Counted from the first letter of the stretch, positions 40,806 to 48,991 are shown. The stretch: 64,000 nucleotides of DNA from Rhodococcus koreensis (GCF_900105905.1 NZ_FNSV01000005.1:3596001-3660000), one strand, 5' to 3'. Numbers and translations: made by a program. The notes: generated from the letters alone by a model not told the origin.

Positions 40806-41945
40806 TCAGAGTCCGACGAGATCCGCGATCCGCCCGCGGTGCGCCCGCGAATCCCCCAGCAGCGGTTCGTCTCCGAGCGCGCGGCGAACATAGGAGTGCG
40901 TCGCATGTTCCCAGGTGAAGCCGACTCCCCCGTGAAGTTGCACGGCCTCCATCGCGGTGGCGATCACGGCCTCGGTGCAGACCGCACCCGCGACAGCGGC
41001 CGGAAGCGCCGCGGCGCCCGGGTCTTCCGCGAACACCGCGGCCGCGTACCGCGCCGCCGATCGCGCCTTCTCGAGCTCGACGAGAGTGTTCGCCAGTCGA
41101 TGCTTGACAGCCTGGAAGGAGCCGATCGCCCGCCCGAACTGGCGGCGCTGCATGGTGTATTCCCGTGTACTGTCCAGTAATCGGTCGATCACGCCGACGT
41201 GCTCGCAGGCCAGTCCGATCACTCCGAGACTCTGCAACGATTCGACCGCGCGCGGTGCGTCACCGGGTCCGGCGAGCCGCACCGCCTCCGCGTCGTCGAA
41301 GAGCAGATTCGCCTGCCGTCGACTGGGGTCGACCACCGGAAGTTCTGTTCGCCGCACCGTCGCGGTCCGCAGATCGACCGCATAGAGGCCGGGTCCGTCG
41401 TCGGCGTGCGCGAGCAGCACGACGACATCGGCGGCGCCGCCCTGCACGACATTCGTCGCGCGACCGGACAGCGACCATCGGTCGCCGGCGCGCGCGGCGT
41501 CGACGAAATCGGTCTGCCCACTCAGGGCCGTCACCGTCGCGACGAGTTCGCCCCGGACGACCTGGTCGAGCAGTTCGTCTACTGTTTGCGACCTTTCGGC
41601 CGCGAGTAGGGCGTGCACTCCCAGCGTGGCGGACGTGAGCACCGGTTCGCAGACCAGCGCGCGCCCGCATTCTTCGAGAACGATGCCGAGTTCGACCACG
41701 CTGTATCCGAGGCCGCCGCGATCCTCCGGCACCGTCAGGGCCGCGACGTTCATCTCCTCGACGAGCAGCGACCACAACTCGGGGGAATAGCCGACCGGGG
41801 ACCGGGCGACGAGCCGGCCGTCCTCGAGGGTCGAGTGGCGGTCGAGCAGGCGGCGTATGACGTCGCGGATGTCTTCGTGCTCGGCGACGGGGGTCATCGC
41901 CGCGGGTTCGGTCTCGGGCCAAGGGCTGGAATGGGAGGACTGCAT
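40806..41945 (-). CDS. Acyl-CoA dehydrogenase, divergent (FadE28-like)
   Basis: A 379-residue acyl-CoA dehydrogenase homologue with a shortened N-domain: MNVAALTVPEDRGGLGYSVV, LGIVLEECGRAL, then SGRATNVVQGGAADVVVLLA in the beta domain, RRQFGRAIGSFQAVKHRLAN and QLHGGVGFTWEHATHSYVRR. The last motif is shared with the alpha2beta2 acyl-CoA dehydrogenase subunits that act on steroid and other bulky acyl-CoAs. GGAGAG precedes the ATG, and an island operator lies 13 bp upstream. It ends 79 bp before the ten-gene operon's operator and is divergent from two NTF2-like genes. Confidence 0.88.
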   Translation of the reverse strand: MQSSHSSPWPETEPAAMTPVAEHEDIRDVIRRLLDRHSTLEDGRLVARSPVGYSPELWSLLVEEMNVAALTVPEDRGGLGYSVVELGIVLEECGRALVCEPVLTSATLGVHALLAAERSQTVDELLDQVVRGELVATVTALSGQTDFVDAARAGDRWSLSGRATNVVQGGAADVVVLLAHADDGPGLYAVDLRTATVRRTELPVVDPSRRQANLLFDDAEAVRLAGPGDAPRAVESLQSLGVIGLACEHVGVIDRLLDSTREYTMQRRQFGRAIGSFQAVKHRLANTLVELEKARSAARYAAAVFAEDPGAAALPAAVAGAVCTEAVIATAMEAVQLHGGVGFTWEHATHSYVRRALGDEPLLGDSRAHRGRIADLVGL

Positions 41946-41957
41946 TGAACTCTCCTA

Positions 41958-41975
41958 TAAATTGACGTGAGTTCA
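41958..41975. promoter_or_regulatory. Island operator site 10
   Basis: TAAATTGACGTGAGTTCA matches the consensus at 13 of 16 positions, 13 bp upstream of the acyl-CoA dehydrogenase start. Confidence 0.62.
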
Positions 41976-42029
41976 GTTTAGTTTCGCAGAAGACGAGACG
42001 GCAAGGACTCTCGACAGACCCACCCATGT

Positions 42030-42047
42030 TGAACTAAGTTCATTTCA
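42030..42047. promoter_or_regulatory. Island operator site 11, touching a start codon
   Basis: TGAACTAAGTTCATTTCA matches the consensus at 14 of 16 positions. Its last base is the A of the ATG of the first NTF2-like gene, which leaves no room for a ribosome site, so that mRNA may be leaderless or begin within the operator. Confidence 0.7.
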
Positions 42048-42433
42048 TGACCGATGCACTCGTGATCGAGCAGTACTACGCGATCCTCGACAGCGGCCGG
42101 ATCGAAGACGCGGTTGCCCTGCTCGACGAATCGATCGAGTTCGCCATAGTTCTTCCCGGTACCGTCCGTCGCGGCCACACCCGCGCCGACATGCTCGACT
42201 ACCTCCGGGGACGACCCCCGGTCGACCGGCGGCACGTGCTGCTCCGGACGAGCAGCGCCGGCGACGTCCAGTTCGCCTACGGCTCCGTCGTCGAGAACGA
42301 GACGAAGACGACCGGCTACTTCCTCGCCGCCATGCACTTAGGCGCCGACGGCGCCATCGACGCGTACAAGGTGTCCTTCGACACGGAATTCAGCATTCTC
42401 ACAAGGGAGTTGGCACATGACAAGCGCGACTGA
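42047..42433 (+). CDS. NTF2-like (SnoaL) small protein 1
   Basis: A 128-residue protein with the cone-shaped NTF2/SnoaL fold pattern: VIEQYYAILDSGRIEDAVAL, IEFAIVLPGTVRRGHTRADM and FAYGSVVENETKTTGYFLAA. Such proteins are isomerases, cyclases, dehydratases or ligand-binding subunits. There is no Shine-Dalgarno sequence because the island operator ends at the start codon. The 3' end overlaps the next NTF2-like gene by 17 bp, so the two products probably act together, possibly as a heteromer. Confidence 0.85.
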   Translation: MTDALVIEQYYAILDSGRIEDAVALLDESIEFAIVLPGTVRRGHTRADMLDYLRGRPPVDRRHVLLRTSSAGDVQFAYGSVVENETKTTGYFLAAMHLGADGAIDAYKVSFDTEFSILTRELAHDKRD

Positions 42434-42815
42434 CCTGAATCCGACGACGTCACCGACGCCCGTGCTGGTCGCATGGTTCGCGTTCATGGATTCGGACGAT
42501 CCCGACCGCGTCCTGACGATGATCACCGACGACTTCCGGATGTCGATCCAGTTCTCCACCGGCGGCGGGAAGGCAGCCGAATTCGTCGGCGATCGCGCAG
42601 GTCTCGTCGGGTACCTGCAGCAACGCGAGAAGAGCGTGCTGGTACACGAGATCCTCGCGGGCTCGCGGGTGGGTGACGTCGAACTGGCACTGGGACGCAC
42701 CACCCGGAACGGCGAATTCGAGGCGTCGTTCAACACCTCGGCACAGCTCGACGAGTCCGGGCTCGTGCGGAGGTTGCTCATCTGCCGCACGCCCGAGATC
42801 TCGTTCCCCCTCTGA
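42417..42815 (+). CDS. NTF2-like (SnoaL) small protein 2
   Basis: A 132-residue NTF2-fold protein (VLVAWFAFMDSDDPDRVLTM, then DDFRMSIQFSTGGGKAAEFV and VGDVELALGRTTRNGEFEAS), distantly similar to the gene before it. AAGGGAG lies 6 bp before its ATG, inside the upstream gene. It is the last gene of the island on this side; the third copy of the 46-bp palindrome begins 4 bp after its stop. Its biochemical role is unknown. Confidence 0.85.
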   Translation: MTSATDLNPTTSPTPVLVAWFAFMDSDDPDRVLTMITDDFRMSIQFSTGGGKAAEFVGDRAGLVGYLQQREKSVLVHEILAGSRVGDVELALGRTTRNGEFEASFNTSAQLDESGLVRRLLICRTPEISFPL

Positions 42816-42819
42816 CACA

Positions 42820-42865
42820 CCTGTGAGTACTTGTTAACCGCGGGCGGTTAACAAGTACTCACAGG
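42820..42865. repeat. 46-bp palindromic repeat, copy 3
   Basis: 21-bp perfect arms with the core GTGAGTACTTGTTAACCG surround a 4-bp centre CGGG. It lies between convergent genes, 4 bp from one stop and 9 bp from the other, at the right edge of the catabolic island. Confidence 0.92.
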
Positions 42866-42874
42866 GGGTTTCGG

Positions 42875-44956
42875 TCAGGACGTGAGGTCGTACAGGGTCA
42901 CGCCGTCCACGGTGACTGCGGTGAAGTTCGCCTGCACCCAGGTGGAGATCTCCGACGCGGTGCCGTCGCCACCCATTCCGCCGCCCCGGCCGCCGGCGAT
43001 GAAGTAGTGGATCTTCCCGTCCGCCACGTACTGCTGGAACTGCTCGAGCGTGGGTGACGGATCGCTGCCGTTGAACCCGCCGATCGGCATGACCGGGTCC
43101 TCGGTGGCGAGTTGGTAGCCGGACGCACTGTTGGAACCGATCGCCGCGGCCACCCAGGTGTAGTTGCCGGCATCCTGCTCCAGCAGCGACACCAGTTCCT
43201 CGCCGGGGTTGCTGCCGGAGAGGAGTCCCCCGGCAGCGCCGCCCATGGCTCCCATGCCGCCCATGCCGTCGGTGGCGCCTGCCGTTGCGCCGTCGGTGGC
43301 ACCGGGAGCCGCACCGCCCGGCATCGTGGGCGCGGCGCCGCCGTCGGTGCGCCCGCCCATGCGTCCGGCACCGTCCATGCCACCGGGGCCACCCATTCCG
43401 CCGAAGCCACCGCGACCGCCTTCGACGGTGGGTCCGGCCGAGACGATCGAACCGGTGTGCGGCGTCGCGATCGTGTCGACGGCGTACGCCGTCGGTCCGG
43501 CGAGCCCAGTGAACAGCGCGGCCAGCGTGACGACGGCCGCGATCCGTCCCCGGGTCAGCGCCGGGATCAGCACGGCCACCGCGGCGAGAACACCGGCGAC
43601 GACCACGGCCCACTTCAGCCACGGCACGAACGACGCACTGCGCCCGAGCAGAACCCAGGACATGGCCGCTGTGGCCAGCAGTGTCACCGCAAGAACAGCA
43701 CGCACCCACAGGGTGTCGCGTCGACGCCACAGCGTCACAGAACCGATCGCCACCAGCGCGGCCACGGCCGGTGCGAGCGCGACGGTGTAGTACGCGTGGA
43801 AGATTCCGGCCATGAAGCTGAACGTCAGCCCGGTGACGAGCAGCCACAGGCCCCACACGACGAACGACGCACGTTGCGTGTCGGTGCGTGGCGCCCTGCC
43901 ACGCACTACGAGACCGGCGACGAGCAGAATCAGAGCGGCCGGGATCAGCCAGGCGATCTGACCGCCCTGAGCCGACTCGAACATGCGCGTGATGCCGGTG
44001 CTGCCCCACATTCCGCCGCCACCGCCGGGGCCGCCTCCGGGGAAGCCCCCGCCTGCCATGGCGTCACCCATTGCTGCTCCGGCTTCGCCACGCGCGCCGC
44101 CACCGGGCGTGACGCTGCCCGTCTCCTCACCGTTCAACCGGCCGAGACCGTTGTAGCCCAGGGTGAGTTCGAGGATCGAGTTGTTCTGCGAACCGCCGAT
44201 CCAGGGCCGCGACGACGCCGGCCACAGCTCGACGGTCAGCAACCACCAGCCCGCGGAGACGATCATCGCGCCGAGCGCGGCGAAGCACTGGGCGAGGCGT
44301 TTGCCGAACTTCGGTGGTCCCGCGAAGAGGTAGGTCAGGGCGAGCGGCGGGACGACGAGCATCACCTGAAGCTGCTTGGTCAGGAACCCCAGCCCGACGA
44401 ACACGCCGGTCAGCACCATCCACCGGGTGCGTCCGTCCTCCACGGCACGCAGCATCGCCCACACGGACGCGATCATCAGCAGCACCAGCAGCGCGTCGGG
44501 GTTGTTGAACCGGAACATGAGCACCGCGATCGGCGTCAGTGCGAGCACCAGACCGGCGAGCAGACCGGCCGGGGCCCCGAACCACCGCTTCACCGTCGCG
44601 TACAGCAGCGCGACGGAACCGACGCCGAGCAGGGCCTGCGGCACCAGCATCGCCCACGAGCTGAGGCCGAAGATCCGGACCGACAGCGACATCAGCCACA
44701 GCGACATCGGCGGCTTGTCGACGGTGATGGAGTTGGCGGCGTCGGAGGACCCGAAGAAGAACGCCTTCCACGACTCCGAACCGGCCTGCACCGCGGCGGC
44801 ATAGAACGAGTTGGCCCAGCCGGAGGCGCCGAGCCCCCAGATGTACGCGACCGCCGTCCCGACGAGCAGTGCGGCGAGCGCCCAGGGCTCCCACCTCCGC
44901 CGGGCCGGAGGAGGTTCGGGCGTTTCGACCTTCGGTTGTTCGAGGGTCGTCGTCAT
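42875..44956 (-). CDS. GT39/ArnT-like membrane glycosyltransferase
   Basis: A 693-residue polyprenyl-phosphate-sugar-dependent transferase. The N-terminal half has many membrane helices and the family elements GASGWANSFYAAAVQAGSES and DKPPMSLWLMSLSVRIFG. Two Gly/Met-rich low-complexity stretches (about residues 300-325 and 505-580) flank the last helices. A C-terminal extracytoplasmic domain ends AVTVDGVTLYDLTS. It probably transfers a sugar to a cell-envelope lipid or polymer outside the membrane. It overlaps the GT2-GtrA gene by ATGA; that protein presumably makes and flips the donor. A PhoP-box-like repeat precedes the operon. Confidence 0.9.
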   Translation of the reverse strand: MTTTLEQPKVETPEPPPARRRWEPWALAALLVGTAVAYIWGLGASGWANSFYAAAVQAGSESWKAFFFGSSDAANSITVDKPPMSLWLMSLSVRIFGLSSWAMLVPQALLGVGSVALLYATVKRWFGAPAGLLAGLVLALTPIAVLMFRFNNPDALLVLLMIASVWAMLRAVEDGRTRWMVLTGVFVGLGFLTKQLQVMLVVPPLALTYLFAGPPKFGKRLAQCFAALGAMIVSAGWWLLTVELWPASSRPWIGGSQNNSILELTLGYNGLGRLNGEETGSVTPGGGARGEAGAAMGDAMAGGGFPGGGPGGGGGMWGSTGITRMFESAQGGQIAWLIPAALILLVAGLVVRGRAPRTDTQRASFVVWGLWLLVTGLTFSFMAGIFHAYYTVALAPAVAALVAIGSVTLWRRRDTLWVRAVLAVTLLATAAMSWVLLGRSASFVPWLKWAVVVAGVLAAVAVLIPALTRGRIAAVVTLAALFTGLAGPTAYAVDTIATPHTGSIVSAGPTVEGGRGGFGGMGGPGGMDGAGRMGGRTDGGAAPTMPGGAAPGATDGATAGATDGMGGMGAMGGAAGGLLSGSNPGEELVSLLEQDAGNYTWVAAAIGSNSASGYQLATEDPVMPIGGFNGSDPSPTLEQFQQYVADGKIHYFIAGGRGGGMGGDGTASEISTWVQANFTAVTVDGVTLYDLTS

Positions 44957-46206
44957 GCGTGAACTCCTTCGGGGCGAGCGTTCCGGAACACCCAGCGAAG
45001 GGCTATGAAACGACTGATGGTGGCAACGAGATTGGCGAGTACGAGGACGGCGAGTTCGACGTGCTTGGACGCGTCCGGGGCCGCCGAGTGCAGGACGAAC
45101 AGGGAACCGCTGGTGAGCAGCAGTCCGAAGGCGAACACGAGCAGACCCTGCATCTGATGCCGGGCGGCGCCTTCGGATCCGCGCACCCCGAACGTGAACG
45201 CGCGGTTCGCGGTCGTGTTGAGCACGGCCGTGACCAGCAGTGAGACGGCGTTGGCCCACTGCGCGCCCAGGACCGGATGCAGAACCAGGTAGAGCAGCGC
45301 GTACGCGACGGTGGACGCGACACCGATCACCGCGAACCGGGCCAACTGCCCGACCATGCCGCGGGGAACCCCGGGCACCAGCGGCTCGCGTCCGAAGCTG
45401 TCCCGCAAGCTGCCGATCGGCAGCGATCCGGTGGACAGCGCCCGGCCCACCCGCCACACGCCCTTGAGGTCGGCGACAGCGGTCGCGACGATGTCGACGC
45501 GACTATCCGGGTCGTCGACCCAGTCCACGGGGACCTCGTGGATGCGCAGGCCTGCGCGTTCCGCGAGCACCAGCAGCTCGGTGTCGAAGAACCATCCGGT
45601 GTCCTCGACCAGCGGCAGCAGACGCTGCGCGACGTCCGCCCGCATCGCCTTGAACCCGCACTGCGCGTCGGAGAACCGCGCGTGCAGCGCGCTGCGGAGG
45701 ATGAGGTTGTAGCTGCGGGAGATGAACTCACGCTTCGGGCCCCGGACCACCCGCGAGGAGCGGGCGAGCCGGGAGCCGATCGCGAGGTCCGAATGCCCCG
45801 ACAGCAGCGGTGCGATCAGCGGCATCAGGGCGTTGAGGTCCGTCGACAGATCGACGTCCATGTACGCCACCACCTCGGCGTCGGAGGCACTCCACACCGC
45901 GCGCAGGGCGCGGCCGCGTCCCTTCTCGTCGAGGTGCACGACGCGGACGCCGTCGATCTCGGCGGCCAGTCGGTGGGCCACGGCGAGGGTGGCGTCGACG
46001 CTGGCGTTGTCGGCGATGGTGATGCGGGCGGTGTAGGGAACGTTCTCGTCGAGGTGCCGCCGCAGCCGGCGCACGCAACGTTCGAGTCCGGCTTCCTCGT
46101 TGTAGACCGGCACGACAACGTCGAGCACGGGCGCGGTCTCGGAGGTTCCGGAGGTCTCGAGTCGTCCCATGGCGCCCGGTGCTCGGGAGAGGGAATTCGT
46201 CGTCAT
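44953..46206 (-). CDS. Fused GT2 glycosyltransferase and GtrA-type membrane protein
   Basis: A 417-residue bifunctional protein. Residues 20-260 form a GT-A domain of the dolichol/polyprenyl-phosphate sugar synthase kind (LDVVVPVYNEEAGLERCVRR, ITIADNASVDAT, AYMDVDLSTDLNAL with the DxD motif). Residues 285-417 form a four-helix GtrA domain (ARFAVIGVASTVAYALLYLV ... SRFIALRWVFRNA). It likely makes a polyprenyl-phosphate sugar and helps move it across the membrane for the coupled GT39 enzyme. ATG 46206 is used; an upstream in-frame ATG at 46239 would extend into the promoter region. Confidence 0.9.
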   Translation of the reverse strand: MTTNSLSRAPGAMGRLETSGTSETAPVLDVVVPVYNEEAGLERCVRRLRRHLDENVPYTARITIADNASVDATLAVAHRLAAEIDGVRVVHLDEKGRGRALRAVWSASDAEVVAYMDVDLSTDLNALMPLIAPLLSGHSDLAIGSRLARSSRVVRGPKREFISRSYNLILRSALHARFSDAQCGFKAMRADVAQRLLPLVEDTGWFFDTELLVLAERAGLRIHEVPVDWVDDPDSRVDIVATAVADLKGVWRVGRALSTGSLPIGSLRDSFGREPLVPGVPRGMVGQLARFAVIGVASTVAYALLYLVLHPVLGAQWANAVSLLVTAVLNTTANRAFTFGVRGSEGAARHQMQGLLVFAFGLLLTSGSLFVLHSAAPDASKHVELAVLVLANLVATISRFIALRWVFRNARPEGVHA

Positions 46207-46251
46207 GCGTCCAAGGTTCGGCCCGGACGCTGCGATCACTCTGGACGGAGG

Positions 46252-46268
46252 CTGGGAGTTTCCTGTGC
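46252..46268 (-). promoter_or_regulatory. PhoP-box-like direct repeat before the glycosyltransferase operon
   Basis: Read on the minus strand it is GCACAG-GAAAC-TCCCAG, a 6-mer direct repeat with 11-bp period like the mycobacterial PhoP box. It lies 46 bp upstream of the GT2-GtrA start and matches the site upstream of phoP at 15 of 17 positions. Confidence 0.65.
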
Positions 46269-46276
46269 GCTTCGCG

Positions 46277-46322
46277 CCCGTGAGTACTTATTAACCGCGG
46301 AAGGTTAATAAGTACTCACGGG
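46277..46322. repeat. 46-bp palindromic repeat, copy 4
   Basis: Arms with the core GTGAGTACTTATTAACCG surround CGGA. Relative to the other copies the left arm has G to A and the right arm has the matching C to T, so symmetry is kept. One mismatch lies next to the centre. It lies between divergent genes, 24 bp upstream of the HIT gene start, so it is not simply a 3'-end element. Confidence 0.9.
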
Positions 46323-46346
46323 TGGCGAAGCCGCATAATGGCGGCC

Positions 46347-46772
46347 ATGGGATCTGTATTCAGCGCCATCATCAACGGAGATCTGCCGGGACGGTTCGTG
46401 TGGGAGGACGAGGACGTCGTCGCGTTCCTCACGATCGCCCCCGTGACCCAGGGCCACACCCTCGTCGTGCCGCGCGAGGAGGTGGACCAGTGGCAGGACG
46501 TCGACGGTGAGGTCTGGAACAAGGTCATGGACGTGGCCCGCACGATCGGGCAGGCCGTCCGCCCGGCGTTCGACGCACCGCGGGCGGGACTGCTGATCGC
46601 CGGCCTCGAGGTGCCCCACCTGCACCTGCACGTCTTCCCCGCCTACGATCTCGGCGATTTCAACATCAGCAACGCCGAGCAGAATCCGTCCCAGGAATCG
46701 CTCGAGGAGGCGCAGGCGAAGATCAAGGCGGCGCTGCGCGAACTCGGCCACGGGGCCAACGTCCCCGACTGA
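46347..46772 (+). CDS. HIT-family (histidine triad) nucleotide-binding protein
   Basis: A 141-residue HIT hydrolase. The triad VPHLHLHVFPA is at about residue 90, preceded by ITIAPVTQGHTLVVPREEVD. HIT proteins hydrolyse nucleoside phosphoramidates or adenylylated substrates. The ATG at 46347 (MGSVFSAIINGDLPGRFVW) aligns with known mycobacterial HIT starts; an ATG three codons earlier is possible and neither has a good ribosome site. It converges on phoR, leaving only 3 bp between stops, the same arrangement as recalled for M. tuberculosis Rv0759c and phoR. Confidence 0.92.
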   Translation: MGSVFSAIINGDLPGRFVWEDEDVVAFLTIAPVTQGHTLVVPREEVDQWQDVDGEVWNKVMDVARTIGQAVRPAFDAPRAGLLIAGLEVPHLHLHVFPAYDLGDFNISNAEQNPSQESLEEAQAKIKAALRELGHGANVPD

Positions 46773-46775
46773 CGG

Positions 46776-48242
46776 TCAGCTCGACCGCGGCAGTTCCACC
46801 CGGAACGTGGCACCTTCGCCGGGCCGGCTGTCGACGGTTACCGACCCTCGGTGGGCGGCGACCAGGGCCGCGACGATCGACAGGCCGAGCCCGCTGCCGC
46901 CGCTCTCCCGGGTGCGGGACGCGTCGGTGCGGTAGAACCTCTCGAACACCCGGGCCGCGTCTTCCTCGGTCAGTCCGGGTCCGGTGTCGGCCACCTCGAG
47001 CACGACGCTGTGCTCGGTGGTGCCGAGCCGGACCGTCACGTCCGCGGTGGCGGGGGTGTGTTTGACGGCGTTGGCGAGCAGGTTGCCGAGGACCTGCCGC
47101 AGCCGGGCCTCGTCGCCGATCACCTCCGGTGTCCCGGGTCCGGGGCGGACGTCGAGGGCGATGGACCGCTCGGGGGCGACGGCGCGCGCCCCGTGCACGG
47201 CGTCGGATGCCACCGACAGCAGGTCGACGGGCCGGGTCTCGAGGGGTCGCTGGGCATCGAGCCGGGCGAGCATCAGCAGGTCTTCCACCAGGAGACCCAT
47301 CCGCGACGCTTCCCCTTCGATGCGGCTCATCAGGGTTTCGGTGTCGGTCATCGCGCCCTGTCGATACAGTTCGGCGAAGCCGCGGATCGTGGTGAGCGGG
47401 GTGCGCAGTTCGTGGCTCGCGTCGGCGACGAATCGCCGCATCTTCTCCTCGGACCGCCGCGCCGACTCCTCCGACGCCTCGGTGGCGGCGAACGCGTGCT
47501 GGATCTGCGCGAGCATTCCGTTGAGCGCCACAGACAGTCGCCCGATCTCGGTACGGTCGTCCCGTTCCGGGACGCGTCGGTGCAGGTCTCCCGCCGCGAT
47601 CGCCGCGGCGGTCTCCTCCACTTCGACGAGGGGACGCAGACTGCGCCGGACCACGAAATACGCGACCACTCCGAGCACGATCAGCACCACCACACCGATG
47701 ATGAGTTGCAGCACGGCCAGCCGGTTCACGGTTTCGTCGTTCTCGGTGAGCGTCATCGCGACCGTCGTCTCGATGCCGTCCGGCGCGGTGGTGGTCAGCA
47801 CCCGCCACCGCACGTCGGAACCGTCGGTCGAGCCGACCGTCACGGGCACGGAGGCGGGGTCTTCCGGCAGTGCGGGCGAGACGGATTCGTCGTTGATCTC
47901 ACGCAGCACGGTGCCGTTGGCCAATGTCGTGCGGACGTAGAACGGGCTCGGCGGACGTCCGGGATTCGGTTCGTCGGGCGGCGGCAGCGGACGCGACTTG
48001 CCGGGCTTCGCCCACCCCTGAGCGGCCTCGTGGAGTTGGTGATCGACGCGGTTGGTCAGCGAATTCTCGAGCGCCGACGTCACCGCGACACCGGACGCGA
48101 GAAGCCCGAGCGCAGCGAGCAGGAGCACGGCGCCGACGAGCGTGATGCGCAGTGGCATCGCCCGGATCCACCGTCGCGCAGGCCTGTTCGGGACGGTGGC
48201 GACCACCTCGGCCGACTCCCGGGGAGCCGCGGGCGCGGTCAT
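46776..48242 (-). CDS. phoR: Sensor histidine kinase PhoR
   Basis: A 488-residue membrane sensor kinase. There are two membrane segments (about 29-51 and 175-197) around an extracytoplasmic sensor loop containing PPPDEPNPGRPPSPFY. A HAMP domain (LRPLVEVEETAAAIAAGDLH) follows, then the H-box FVADASHELRTPLTTIRGFA with the phosphorylated His, the N-box NLLANAVKHTP and the G boxes DTGPGL and GGSGLGLSIV. It phosphorylates the PhoP-like regulator, whose stop overlaps its start by 4 bp. The name rests on the partner's strong similarity to mycobacterial PhoP and the adjacent HIT gene. Confidence 0.88.
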   Translation of the reverse strand: MTAPAAPRESAEVVATVPNRPARRWIRAMPLRITLVGAVLLLAALGLLASGVAVTSALENSLTNRVDHQLHEAAQGWAKPGKSRPLPPPDEPNPGRPPSPFYVRTTLANGTVLREINDESVSPALPEDPASVPVTVGSTDGSDVRWRVLTTTAPDGIETTVAMTLTENDETVNRLAVLQLIIGVVVLIVLGVVAYFVVRRSLRPLVEVEETAAAIAAGDLHRRVPERDDRTEIGRLSVALNGMLAQIQHAFAATEASEESARRSEEKMRRFVADASHELRTPLTTIRGFAELYRQGAMTDTETLMSRIEGEASRMGLLVEDLLMLARLDAQRPLETRPVDLLSVASDAVHGARAVAPERSIALDVRPGPGTPEVIGDEARLRQVLGNLLANAVKHTPATADVTVRLGTTEHSVVLEVADTGPGLTEEDAARVFERFYRTDASRTRESGGSGLGLSIVAALVAAHRGSVTVDSRPGEGATFRVELPRSS

Positions 48243-48955
48243 CGCCGCGGTTCGCGCATCACGTAGCCGACGCCGCGGAGGGTGTGGATCAGCGGGGTCT
48301 CGCCGGTGTCGACCTTCCGGCGCAGGTACGACACGTACGACTCGACCACGCCGACCTCACCGCCGAAGTCGTAGTTCCAGACGTGGTCGAGGATCCGCGG
48401 CTTGCTCAGCACCGTGCCGGCGTTGACCATGAAGTACCGCAGCAGCGTGAACTCCGTCGGAGAGAGCGACACCAGGTCGCCCGCCTTCCAGACCTCCCGC
48501 GTGTCGTCGTCGAGTTCGATGTCGGCGAACTTGATGCGGGCCGACTGCTCCTCCACCGACACCTTGCCCGCCCGCCGGAGGATGACGCGAAGCCGGGTCA
48601 CCACTTCTTCGAGGCTGAACGGCTTGGTGACGTAGTCGTCCGCGCCGAGGGTCAGGCCGCTGATCTTGTCCTCCACCGCATCCTTCGCGGTGAGGAACAG
48701 CACCGGCGCGTCCACACCGTCGGCGCGCAACCGCTTGAGCAGGCCGAACCCGTCCATTCCCGGCATCATGACGTCGAGAATGACGGCGTCCGGGCGGAAG
48801 GTGCGCGCCGTGTCGAGTCCCTCGGCCCCGGTCGACGCCGTCGCCACCTCGAATCCCTGGAATCGGAGACTCACGGAGAGCAACTCGAGGATGTTCGGTT
48901 CGTCGTCGACGACGAGGACGCGGGCTTCGACAGGCTTATCATTCACGCAACCCAT
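48239..48955 (-). CDS. phoP: Response regulator PhoP
   Basis: A 238-residue OmpR-family regulator. The receiver has VLVVDDEPNILELLSVSLRF, the phospho-acceptor Asp in VILDVMMPGMDG and the Lys in DDYVTKPFSLEE. The C-terminal winged helix contains LSPTEFTLLRYFMVNAGTVL and VVESYVSYLRRKVDTGE, nearly identical to M. tuberculosis PhoP as recalled. GTG/ATG choices exist at 48961, 48958, 48955 and 48946; 48955 is used, none has a strong ribosome site. A PhoP-box-like repeat lies 37 bp upstream, consistent with autoregulation. It likely governs cell-envelope genes, including the nearby glycosyltransferase operon. Confidence 0.92.
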   Translation of the reverse strand: MGCVNDKPVEARVLVVDDEPNILELLSVSLRFQGFEVATASTGAEGLDTARTFRPDAVILDVMMPGMDGFGLLKRLRADGVDAPVLFLTAKDAVEDKISGLTLGADDYVTKPFSLEEVVTRLRVILRRAGKVSVEEQSARIKFADIELDDDTREVWKAGDLVSLSPTEFTLLRYFMVNAGTVLSKPRILDHVWNYDFGGEVGVVESYVSYLRRKVDTGETPLIHTLRGVGYVMREPRR

Positions 48956-48991
48956 CATCACTCGTGACGCTGGATCGTCGCTGTAGGTTTC

